A stretch of 5,774 nt of DNA from Candidatus Geothermarchaeota archaeon (GTDB lineage Archaea > Thermoproteota > Nitrososphaeria > Geothermarchaeales > JAUWBL01): the NCBI GenBank assembly GCA_030601715.1, contig JAUWBL010000079.1, positions 1 through 5,774 on the forward strand, given 5' to 3'. Both the position numbers and the translations under genes were made by a program. Within the stretch, counting starts at the first letter, position 1. Each line of letters starts with the position of its first letter. Of this stretch, positions 1 to 5,297 are shown piece by piece. A model generated the notes under the pieces. It made no database searches. It was given only the letters and a program-made list of their open reading frames with translations, and was not told the origin of the DNA.

Positions 1-389
1 ATGGGGAGAATCTCTTCGTCGGCGTATCCATCGCTTACCACGACGATGTCGTCAGAGGGGGAAGCCGTTAGGACGAGCTCCAACTCTTTCGCCATCTTCC
101 TGTCAGCCTTGAACCCTCCTCCCTGAGCTCCACAGATAGCAGCAACCGCGAACTCTTCACCCTCCGAAGAGGAGAGTTCGTCGAGCATTTTGACGGACGC
201 GAAGAGAGCGTTTCCGTCCGCCTCTTCCGGGTCTGCTAGCAGAAGGCGTGAGGCGGTCTCGAGGATTTTCTCGCGGCCTAGAATGGGAGTAGAGACGCCT
301 GCCTTGAGCTCGATGTCCGCGTCTCTGTCAACGTTCAGAATGAGAGTTCTCTTGATGTCCGGCTCAGATTTCGCTTGGGGAGTCGTCAT
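1..389 (-). CDS. DUF373 family protein, N-terminal part (cut by left edge)
   Basis: The minus strand reads open from an ATG at 389-387 to the left edge, giving 129 residues with no stop. The N-terminal half matches the archaeal DUF373 family as I know it: LILNVDRDAD at residues 16-25 (family pattern VDRDDDIG), KAG at 29-31, PILGRE at 35-40, LADPEEADGNALFASVK at 51-67 and VVVSDGYADEEILP at 116-129. Family members are several hundred residues long and have membrane segments in the C-terminal half, which lies outside the window. Their biochemical function is unknown. The start is supported by GGAG at 399-396, six bases before the ATG. It is the last visible gene of the minus-strand run, 51 nt after the coiled-coil gene, the widest gap in that run; that gap holds a possible promoter of its own. 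The family call is firm; no function can be given. Confidence 0.88.
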   Translation of the reverse strand, partial: MTTPQAKSEPDIKRTLILNVDRDADIELKAGVSTPILGREKILETASRLLLADPEEADGNALFASVKMLDELSSSEGEEFAVAAICGAQGGGFKADRKMAKELELVLTASPSDDIVVVSDGYADEEILP

Positions 390-395
390 GTCTGT

Positions 396-399
396 CTCC
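396..399 (-). promoter_or_regulatory. Ribosome binding site of the DUF373 gene
   Basis: GGAG on the minus strand, six bases before the ATG at 389. It is one of the clearer Shine-Dalgarno matches in the minus-strand run and decides this start. Confidence 0.5.
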
Positions 400-425
400 G
401 GGCACTCAAATAGTTGATTCAAAAG

Positions 426-434
426 AGATAAAAG
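426..434 (-). promoter_or_regulatory. Possible TATA box or T-rich terminator between coiled-coil and DUF373 genes
   Basis: The minus strand of the 51-nt gap reads CTTTTATCT followed by CTTTT. As an archaeal TATA-like box centred near 430 it would place a transcription start about 26 bases downstream, near 404, leaving a 15-nt leader that contains the GGAG. Read differently, the T-rich run directly after the coiled-coil stop codon could be a termination signal. The sequence alone does not separate these two readings. Confidence 0.3.
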
Positions 435-440
435 CTGCGT

Positions 441-1322
441 TCAAACTAGCTCTTTCTCAACGAGAGCCTTGAACTCATCGAACGTCAAGCTTTTCCTTTG
501 ACGAAGTTTGTCCGTCGCCGAACGAGCTCGCTCGTCACGCACGACCAGGAGCTCCCTCACTTGGTCGGGAGACAGGTTATTGTCCGTGATGTGCAACGAT
601 CCTAGAATGGCCTGTTTCTTGCTCTTGTTACCCGTCAACTTTGCGTGAATCTCATCGCTTCTTGTTCTGAGTATATCGTGCTCCTGCTGCGCTTCGTTTA
701 GGGACACCTGTAGCTGTGTTCCAGCCTGAATAAGTGAATCTTGTGCCTCCTGGAGCTGTCGAACCTTCTCGTGCATTTCTGAAATCTCTCTCTCCAAGTT
801 CCATATCCTTGGCCTCAGACTGTCGAGTCTCTCTTTCAGTTTCGTTTGCCTTCTGAGACCCCGAGTCCACTCCTCGTGAAGGGCTACAGCCTCTCTCGCC
901 CGACGAATCTGCTGCATCATACTTTTCTCTTCCAAAGGATCGGTGTTCCCGGTCTCGAACCTCTCTTCTAGCCTTCGAGCTCTGTCCAAGAGCCTATCAT
1001 ACGAGCCTCTTGGCGGATCAATTTCCTTCAAGCGAGAGGAAATCTCACGGATTTCCTGGATTGAATCCCTCTTCATCTTTCTCAGCTCACGAAGGGCACT
1101 TCTCTTCTTCCTGAGCAACTCTCTCTCCCCACGCAAGAGCCTCCTCTGTTCGGTCAACCTGTCTATGTTCTCCCTGATGGCCCTGCGTGTGCCCCTTGCC
1201 TGTTGCCCAATGTGTTTCAGGTCTTTCTGCACGTCCCTTCTCTCCAGTGACAGTCTGAAGATCCTCCTCTGTAGACGATCCAGCGCATCTAGAGCTTCTT
1301 CGGCCGATGGCTCACGGGACAT
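441..1322 (-). CDS. Archaeal coiled-coil protein, COG1340-like
   Basis: This 293-residue protein is dominated by charged heptad-like helix from about residue 10 to 235 (for example RDVQKDLKHIG, RLTEQRRLLRGERELLRKKR, RIWNLEREISEMHEKVRQL), so a long cytosolic coiled coil is expected. There is no signal peptide or membrane segment. In the middle, RLEERFETGNTDPLEEKSMM (117-136) resembles the conserved loop of COG1340, where the helix breaks at an (E/W)..QT..L..EEE pattern. The C-terminal tail RKSLTFDEFKALVEKELV (276-293) is a short folded-looking element also seen at the end of such archaeal proteins. The function is unknown; database names such as phosphoserine phosphatase or chromosome segregation ATPase for relatives are not supported here, as no catalytic or Walker motif is visible. 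The ATG follows the TGA of the acyl-CoA synthetase gene by only 3 nt, with no strong Shine-Dalgarno sequence, so translational coupling is likely. Family assignment is by pattern only. Confidence 0.82.
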   Translation of the reverse strand: MSREPSAEEALDALDRLQRRIFRLSLERRDVQKDLKHIGQQARGTRRAIRENIDRLTEQRRLLRGERELLRKKRSALRELRKMKRDSIQEIREISSRLKEIDPPRGSYDRLLDRARRLEERFETGNTDPLEEKSMMQQIRRAREAVALHEEWTRGLRRQTKLKERLDSLRPRIWNLEREISEMHEKVRQLQEAQDSLIQAGTQLQVSLNEAQQEHDILRTRSDEIHAKLTGNKSKKQAILGSLHITDNNLSPDQVRELLVVRDERARSATDKLRQRKSLTFDEFKALVEKELV

Positions 1323-1325
1323 GCT

Positions 1326-2081
1326 TCAACGTCTCAGGACGGTCTTCGCATCCACTACCAGTGCACCTCGACTATAGGACACTATCGGATTCAGGTCGAG
1401 CTGATCTATCCGGGGGCTTTCCTCCAGTAACCTCGAAACGGACATCAGAATCTCCGCCAACGCGTTTTTGTCCCTAGGCTTCATTCCCCTGAATCCGTCC
1501 AGAACAGCTTTTCCCCCAATCTCGTCAAACATTTCCTGCGCGTCTATTGGGGTGAGGGGGACAATCCTGAAAGTCACGTCTTGGAGCAGCTCGACGTAGA
1601 TGCCCCCAAGGCCGAACATGACGACGTGACCAAACTGTGGGTCTGTTGAGCAGCCGACGGCCACCTCGACGCCTGGCCTGGCCATCTTCTCGACAAGTAC
1701 ACCTCTGATCTCGGCGTTCGGTTTCTCTCTCTTGACCCTCATCACTACTGTGCTGTACGCCTCTCTGAGTCCCTCCCGGGTTGATACGTCGACGATGACT
1801 CCCCCGACCTCGGTCTTGTGGAGGATATCGGGGGAAACGATTTTCACGGCGAGTGGGAAGCCGATCTGATCCGAGGCTTTGTCGGCTTCTTGGGGACCTG
1901 TAACTAGAACCGAGGGAGGGACGGGGATGCCGTAGCTGGAGAGTAGGTTTTTGCTCTCCACCTCGGTCAAGACAGACCTTCCCTCGTCAACTGCAGCTTC
2001 TATGATCTTCGCTGCAACCGACAATTCGTGGAGACGCCTCCGAACGGTAAGAAACGGGTTCCTTGGCGATGCCGTATCCAC
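1326..2081 (-). CDS. acdB: ADP-forming acyl-CoA (acetate-CoA) ligase, beta subunit (ATP-grasp)
   Basis: This 251-residue protein has the ATP-grasp_5 fold of the beta subunit of ADP-forming acetyl/acyl-CoA synthetase, which in archaea conserves acyl-CoA bond energy as ATP (acyl-CoA + ADP + Pi to acid + ATP + CoA). Motifs in order: GRSVLTEVESKNLLSSYGIPVP at 34-55 (entry signature E..SK..L..YGIP), AVKIVSPDILHKTEVGGV at 78-95, EKMARPGVEVAVG at 131-143, GLGGIYVELLQDVTFRIVPL at 157-176, and DLNPI at 229-233 followed by DAK at 244-246. H88 in ILHKTE corresponds to the beta-subunit histidine reported as phosphorylated in archaeal enzymes. The alpha subunit (CoA ligase domains) is not in the window. 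The GTG at 2081 gives about 20 residues before the usual family start; a TTG at 2024-2022 preceded by GGAGG is an alternative. It lies 19 nt after the GTPase gene and 3 nt before the coiled-coil gene. The acyl substrate cannot be told. Confidence 0.9.
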   Translation of the reverse strand: MDTASPRNPFLTVRRRLHELSVAAKIIEAAVDEGRSVLTEVESKNLLSSYGIPVPPSVLVTGPQEADKASDQIGFPLAVKIVSPDILHKTEVGGVIVDVSTREGLREAYSTVVMRVKREKPNAEIRGVLVEKMARPGVEVAVGCSTDPQFGHVVMFGLGGIYVELLQDVTFRIVPLTPIDAQEMFDEIGGKAVLDGFRGMKPRDKNALAEILMSVSRLLEESPRIDQLDLNPIVSYSRGALVVDAKTVLRR

Positions 2082-2100
2082 CAGCTATCCCCAAGCGATG

Positions 2101-2862
2101 TCAAATCGTCTCTTCTCCTCTGTGTAGAACTCTCGTGATGGCGGCCACGAGCGTGGAGAAGTTGGTCAACTCCAAGGCAGACACTGGGATCAATCCGGGT
2201 TCGTCAAAGTATGCCCTTAGAAGCTTCGCAAGTCTGGAGGCGAAAAAGATTTCCTCGTCCTGTATCTTCCTCTCAAGGCTACGAACGAGATGGCTCGACT
2301 TGGTTGACCAGCGGAGCTCCCTCTTGAGCACCTCTTCGTCCAAGAGGTCCGTCTTTGTCATTATGTTTACAACGGGAATCATGAACCGAAAGTGTAGGGA
2401 GGAAGCGAGGAGGGTAGTCGAGATGAAGTTCCTGGGATCCTTACAGAAGACACCGTCGTAGAGGAAGAGGACGAGTTTCGAATCGCCGTAGAGGTGTTCA
2501 GCGAAGAACTGGCCGCTCGCCCTGTAAGCGAAAAGCTCCATCTGGCCTGACGTGTCGACTAGGAGGTAGTCCGGATTGAGGGTCCTTATCTCATCGTTGA
2601 TTTTCTCGATATGGTCAACACTTAGGTCCATAGCCAAGACTAGGCTTCCGTTGGGGCCCAAGCCGTACTGGTCCATCAACTCGTTGACGTTGATGTAGGA
2701 GCGCACATCTATGTCTGGCTCGTATGGCGTCCTCACAGCACCCGGGTCCAAGTTGAGGATGGACACTCTCTGTCCATCTCTGCGTAGCCATTCCCAGAGG
2801 CTGGCCGTCATCAGGCTCTTGCCAGACCCCGCCATTCCCACGTTGAAAACGACCCCGACCAT
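2101..2862 (-). CDS. GPN-loop GTPase
   Basis: This is a 253-residue cytosolic P-loop GTPase of the GPN family (ATP_bind_1), the archaeal relatives of eukaryotic GPN1-3, which act in RNA polymerase II assembly and import; the Pyrococcus abyssi member is a homodimeric GTPase. Visible motifs: Walker A GMAGSGKS at 9-16, NLDPGA at 37-42 followed by PDIDVRSYI at 49-57, the defining GPN insertion at 69-71 (GLGPNGSL), DTSGQME at 103-109 (G3), TKTD at 169-172 (G4, with Thr in place of the usual Asn of NKxD) and SAL at 228-230 (G5). The length is normal for archaeal members. The ATG at 2862 places Walker A immediately at the N-terminus, as expected, and an in-frame TGA four codons upstream rules out a longer start. 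It sits 25 nt after the CinA-like gene, in the same transcription unit. The family is certain; the client in this organism is inferred only by homology. Confidence 0.94.
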   Translation of the reverse strand: MVGVVFNVGMAGSGKSLMTASLWEWLRRDGQRVSILNLDPGAVRTPYEPDIDVRSYINVNELMDQYGLGPNGSLVLAMDLSVDHIEKINDEIRTLNPDYLLVDTSGQMELFAYRASGQFFAEHLYGDSKLVLFLYDGVFCKDPRNFISTTLLASSLHFRFMIPVVNIMTKTDLLDEEVLKRELRWSTKSSHLVRSLERKIQDEEIFFASRLAKLLRAYFDEPGLIPVSALELTNFSTLVAAITRVLHRGEETI

Positions 2863-2887
2863 GGCGTCCAGAGCTCACAGATCTGAC

Positions 2888-3667
2888 CTAGACTACTGTC
2901 CCACCCATCTCCATAAGTGCTTGCTGAAGAGATCGGTGAGCTCGTTCCAGTCCTTCACACTCACCGTCTTCAGGGGCCCACATGCTGACCTCCACCTCGA
3001 TAATACTCTTCCCCTCGACCATCGGTCGGACATGGGACTTCACATAAACGCGCGAATTGGCTTTCATGACTTCGTCGATCAAAGGAGCGATCCTGGCTTC
3101 GGGGACATCCTCGACAACGAAAGATCTACGGACAAGGCGGCCCACCCTGTCGATTCTCTCAAGCACATGGAGTCGGAGGATCTCTTTCATCTCTCTAGGC
3201 ACTCCTGGTAGGACGAAGATCTCCGTATTCCCCTCACGGATTGCCAGCCCCGGGGCAGAACCAACGGGGTTCTGAATCACATCGGCCTTCTCTGGCACCA
3301 GAGCCATCTTTCTCAAAGGTTGGGTCAGGTCCGACACATCGATTCCTTTCGCCTCCGCCATCCATCGGAGGACCTGACGCCTAGACACGAGTTTCCTGTT
3401 GAGAGCCCTCGCCACGGCCTGAACCGTGATATCGTCAAACGTGGGACCTAGCCCTCCCGACACAAAGACATAGCGTGGCATCCTAAGGAGGGCCTCCGAG
3501 AGAGCCGTCGCGATCTCGTCAACCTTGTCCCCGACCGTTGTGATCCTACCGACAGGGACGCCTTTTTCAGAGAGTTCGCGAGAAATGTGCGAGGCGTTTG
3601 TGTTGACGGTCTTGCCAGTGAGAAGCTCGTTTCCTACGGTCAGAATCTCGGCAGTGGGCCCCGTCAT
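2888..3667 (-). CDS. CinA-like MoCF-domain protein (COG1058), stand-alone
   Basis: This 259-residue protein carries the molybdopterin-binding-like (MoCF/MoeA-MogA) fold of CinA N-terminal domains. Motifs from the ATG at 3667: AEILTVGNELLTGKTVNTNA at 6-25, the signature SGGLGPTFDDIT at 70-81, NPVGSAPG at 133-140 and LPGVPREM at 153-160. Bacterial CinA adds a C-terminal nicotinamide-nucleotide amidase domain; this protein ends without it, as archaeal members do. Bacterial N-terminal domains have been linked to ADP-ribose hydrolysis, but the archaeal role is not settled, and competence-damage names should not be transferred. A GTG at 3703 would add 12 residues and overlap the upstream zinc-ribbon gene by 25 nt. 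I prefer the ATG because it begins exactly where family proteins do and lies 11 nt after the zinc-ribbon stop codon. Neither start has a strong Shine-Dalgarno sequence. It is the second gene of the minus-strand run. Confidence 0.92.
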   Translation of the reverse strand: MTGPTAEILTVGNELLTGKTVNTNASHISRELSEKGVPVGRITTVGDKVDEIATALSEALLRMPRYVFVSGGLGPTFDDITVQAVARALNRKLVSRRQVLRWMAEAKGIDVSDLTQPLRKMALVPEKADVIQNPVGSAPGLAIREGNTEIFVLPGVPREMKEILRLHVLERIDRVGRLVRRSFVVEDVPEARIAPLIDEVMKANSRVYVKSHVRPMVEGKSIIEVEVSMWAPEDGECEGLERAHRSLQQALMEMGGTVV

Positions 3668-3678
3668 GTGGAGAAGCC

Positions 3679-3864
3679 CTACTTCTTTCTGGATAACCAC
3701 CACTCCAGGTAATCTTCCCTAGAATCCCCGTCGCTACTCCGTTGCCTGTCCCTAGCCTCCCAGATCGCATCCATCGTCATCGCCACCCCGCACGACCTAC
3801 AGACATACTTCCTTTCAATTCGGCTGTATTTCATTATCCCGGCGCATTCGGGGCAACGGGGCAT
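3679..3864 (-). CDS. Small zinc-ribbon protein
   Basis: This is a 61-residue protein. C4-P-E-C7 and C22-R-S-C25-G form two knuckles 14 residues apart (MPRCPEC...KYVCRSCG), a classic four-cysteine zinc ribbon of the kind found in archaeal transcription and RNA polymerase-associated proteins. It is followed by a charged linker and a distinctive tail, EDYLEWWLSRKK (50-61), with adjacent tryptophans. No enzyme motif is visible and nothing suggests membrane association. The ATG at 3864-3862 is the only start that keeps both knuckles, and the cysteine pattern makes this a real gene despite its size. It is the first gene of the minus-strand run, with a TATA-like box about 35 nt upstream. Its TAG lies 11 nt before the preferred start of the CinA-like gene. 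The function is unknown; a nucleic-acid or protein-binding adaptor is an inference from the fold. Confidence 0.85.
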   Translation of the reverse strand: MPRCPECAGIMKYSRIERKYVCRSCGVAMTMDAIWEARDRQRSSDGDSREDYLEWWLSRKK

Positions 3865-3895
3865 GTTGGCTCTCTACAACGTTTCAGCGAGCAAA

Positions 3896-3903
3896 CATAT
3901 ATG
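3896..3903 (-). promoter_or_regulatory. TATA-like box for the minus-strand gene cluster
   Basis: CATATATG (a self-complementary octamer) is centred near 3900. At normal archaeal spacing, transcription toward the minus strand would start near 3874, about 10 nt before the zinc-ribbon ATG. It is the most A/T-rich spot directly upstream of the first gene of the run. The short leader is typical of archaea. No experimental support. Confidence 0.45.
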
Positions 3904-3953
3904 AGTATGGAACTGGTCAGCAGCTCTTCTAGTTGCCGTCTGCGCTCCTGAAG

Positions 3954-3962
3954 CAATATATC
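3954..3962 (+). promoter_or_regulatory. TATA-like box for htpX
   Basis: CAATATATC with the purine-rich GAAG just upstream (possible BRE) is centred near 3958. A start about 26 bases downstream, near 3984, would give a 14-nt leader holding the Shine-Dalgarno sequence of htpX. Spacing and composition fit an archaeal promoter. Confidence 0.5.
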
Positions 3963-3986
3963 GAAGATCTGAAGAACACCTCGCTT

Positions 3987-3995
3987 GGAAGGAAG
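3987..3995 (+). promoter_or_regulatory. Ribosome binding site of htpX
   Basis: GGAAGGAAG ends two bases before the ATG at 3998. The first GGA-rich part is at a usable distance and supports this start. Confidence 0.5.
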
Positions 3996-3997
3996 TT

Positions 3998-4990
3998 ATG
4001 AGCCTTTGGAAACTGCGACTCAGCGTATTCGGCACGCTCGCGGTGATCATAGGGCTTTCGACACTGTTCTTCACGATACTGATGACCTTGCTGGGGGTAT
4101 CCAACCTCTTCCTGCTCGCAGTCATGGTGGTGGGGTTCAATCTGGCACAATGGCTCTTCGCTCCTTACCTTATCGACCGAATGTACCGTGTGAAGGAGGT
4201 TTCTGAAAGCGACGAACCTGTCCTTTACCGAACGTTTAATAGCCTGCTCAGGAAGAGCGGGCTGAAGAGACCCAAGTTGATGCTGGCAGACATCTCCCTT
4301 CCCAACGCCTTCGCGTATGGCTCACCCCTCATGGGAACCAAGGTGGCCGTGACCCGGGGTCTGCTCGATTCCTTGGAGCACGAGGAGGTGGAGGCCGTGA
4401 TCGGACACGAGCTGGGGCACCTGAAGCATCGGGATGTTCAGATAATGATGTTTGTCTCGGTGCTGCCCGCTGTGTTCTACTTCATAGGATTCTCCATGCT
4501 CCTCTCCTCTATGTGGGGTAGAAGGGATAGAGGCGGAGGGGCTGCGTTGATCGGGCTTGCCAGCATGTTGCTCTACTGGATCCTCTCCATGTTCGTGATG
4601 TATCTGAGTAGGCTTCGAGAATACTACGCGGACAGGTACAGCGCGTCTATTGTGGAGGATGGGCCGAGGAAGCTGTCCGAAGGTCTAGCCAAGATCGTGG
4701 CTTCTACGGCGAAGATGCGGAAGACTGCGAAGATGCGGAAGACTGCGAAGATGGGGAGGAGGGGAGCAGCGCCAGTAAACAGTGGCTTCAAGAATCTGTT
4801 CATTTCGGATCCTGACAAGGCGTTGCAGGACACGGTGGAATTGTCGGGAGCCCGTGGTTTCCGTGCAGACCAACGGTTGGTACGCGAAATCCTCAGTCGC
4901 AAGATCACAACGGCGGAAAGGATGGCGGAACTCTTCTCCAGCCATCCCAACATAGTCAAGAGGCTCAGGGCGCTACAGGCCCTATCGTAG
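3998..4990 (+). CDS. htpX: HtpX-type M48 membrane zinc metalloprotease
   Basis: This 330-residue membrane protease removes damaged or misfolded membrane proteins. Likely membrane segments are at about 10-32, 36-58, 150-172 and 182-204. The zinc site is HELGH at 137-141 (two His ligands plus catalytic E138), with the third ligand most likely E208 in REYYAD (207-212). NAFAYG at 103-108 and the late SSHPNIVKRLRAL (314-326) are further family marks; family members usually have THP where this has SHP. The active site faces the cytosol. The length is slightly above the usual 280-300, partly because of an insertion in the region after E208: an 18-bp tandem repeat encoding KMRKTAKMRKTAKM (239-252). 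It has its own TATA-like box and Shine-Dalgarno sequence and is transcribed away from the minus-strand cluster. Family assignment is firm. Confidence 0.95.
   Translation: MSLWKLRLSVFGTLAVIIGLSTLFFTILMTLLGVSNLFLLAVMVVGFNLAQWLFAPYLIDRMYRVKEVSESDEPVLYRTFNSLLRKSGLKRPKLMLADISLPNAFAYGSPLMGTKVAVTRGLLDSLEHEEVEAVIGHELGHLKHRDVQIMMFVSVLPAVFYFIGFSMLLSSMWGRRDRGGGAALIGLASMLLYWILSMFVMYLSRLREYYADRYSASIVEDGPRKLSEGLAKIVASTAKMRKTAKMRKTAKMGRRGAAPVNSGFKNLFISDPDKALQDTVELSGARGFRADQRLVREILSRKITTAERMAELFSSHPNIVKRLRALQALS
4711..4753 (+). repeat. 18-bp in-frame tandem repeat inside htpX
   Basis: The unit GAAGATGCGGAAGACTGC occurs twice without mismatch (4711-4728 and 4729-4746), followed by the first seven bases of a third copy (4747-4753). 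Because 18 is a multiple of three, the repeat adds six residues per unit (AKMRKT in the protein) and keeps the frame. It lies in the basic cytosolic part between the third zinc ligand and the C-terminal region. Strand slippage is the likely origin. Confidence 0.9.
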
Positions 4991-5096
4991 GAAGCGGCGT
5001 CGAGATCTTTTCACTGTGTGAACCTGCTTTTAGGGCCGGAACGACACCTCGAAGCTGAAGGAGCCGAACTCCCCGGATCTCGGAGGCATTGGGCGA
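4991..5096 (+). other. Intergenic spacer htpX to PRPP synthetase
   Basis: This 106-nt gap contains no gene. A short CTTTTC run (near 5007-5012) could help terminate htpX. CTTTTAGGG near 5027-5035 is a weak TATA-like candidate that would give a leader of about 40 nt for the next gene. Neither is strong, so read-through from htpX is equally possible. Confidence 0.3.
5082..5086 (+). promoter_or_regulatory. Ribosome binding site of the PRPP synthetase gene
   Basis: GGAGG lies 10 bases before the ATG at 5097 and decides this start; the protein reads as a family N-terminus from that ATG. Confidence 0.55.
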
Positions 5097-5291
5097 ATGC
5101 TGTTGGCTGGTTTGGAATCGTCACGGGTCTTGTGTACGCGTCTAGCCAACATCCTGGGAGGAGAGGTTGTCCTCTTCCGGGAGAGGGTGTTTCCGGACGG
5201 CGAAGTGCTGGTAAAGGCGGATTCTCCAGGCAAACTGGCAGCGCACGATTCCATCGTATTCTGCAGTCGGATGTATCCTCAACAGAATCAA
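5097..5291 (+). CDS. prs: Ribose-phosphate pyrophosphokinase, N-terminal fragment
   Basis: The enzyme makes PRPP from ribose 5-phosphate and ATP for nucleotide and histidine synthesis in the cytosol. Only about the first 65 residues are present, against a family length near 290-320. They start LLAGLESSRVLCTRLANILG (2-21), then RVFPDGEVLVK at 30-40, containing the conserved FPDGE, then a strand IVFCS at 53-57 and YPQQN at 60-64, which matches the family (T/Y)xPxN segment after the first beta strands. Downstream of about residue 65-67 all similarity stops, and the frame runs on through unrelated sequence to a stop at 5343-5345. The catalytic flexible loop, the PRPP-binding motif and the rest are missing. 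The truncation coincides with the start of mutS sequence on the other strand, so it is probably a join artefact and not a decayed gene. It is on the same strand as htpX, 106 nt downstream. The family call rests on a short stretch. Confidence 0.75.
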
Positions 5292-5297
5292 GCCTTG
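5275..5297. other. Chimeric junction: archaeal prs sequence to bacterial mutS sequence
   Basis: In about 23 bases, PRPP synthetase coding on the plus strand (YPQQNQ) and MutS coding on the minus strand (RLDSVED) both look family-like, so the exact break cannot be placed and the two sources may share short sequence here. To the left, hand-counted GC is 33 of 60 at 5101-5160; to the right, 26 of 60 at 5401-5460 and 25 of 60 at 5641-5700. Lineage, strand and composition all change together. A misassembly or chimeric clone is the simplest explanation; a real rearrangement cannot be excluded. Confidence 0.75.

Noticed and set aside
441..1322. Naming the coiled-coil protein an SMC-like ATPase or phosphoserine phosphatase
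   Set aside because: No Walker A, Walker B or phosphatase DxDxT motif is present; only coiled coil and a short C-terminal element can be seen.
943..1377. Plus-strand open frame of 144 codons opposite the coiled-coil gene
   Set aside because: It is the antisense of a Glu/Lys/Arg-rich coiled coil, which gives a Ser/Leu-rich frame; it shows no family similarity, and the minus-strand gene is convincing.
2711..3211. Plus-strand open frame of 166 codons
   Set aside because: It spans the end of the CinA-like gene and the start of the GPN GTPase gene in antisense, has no recognisable domain, and both minus-strand genes have full motif sets.
4624..4959. Minus-strand open frames opposite the htpX 3' part
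   Set aside because: Antisense shadow; its apparent internal repeat only reflects the 18-bp repeat in htpX.
5011..5274. Continuation of the MutS frame past RLDSVED, as if MutS had a novel C-terminal extension
   Set aside because: This stretch is the antisense of the prs gene; all MutS similarity ends at the junction, so the fusion is an artefact of two joined sequences.
5275..5297. Genuine horizontal transfer of bacterial mutS into this archaeon
   Set aside because: Both genes are broken mid-domain at the same point with no mobile element, repeat, tRNA or attachment site; a join artefact explains this with fewer assumptions.
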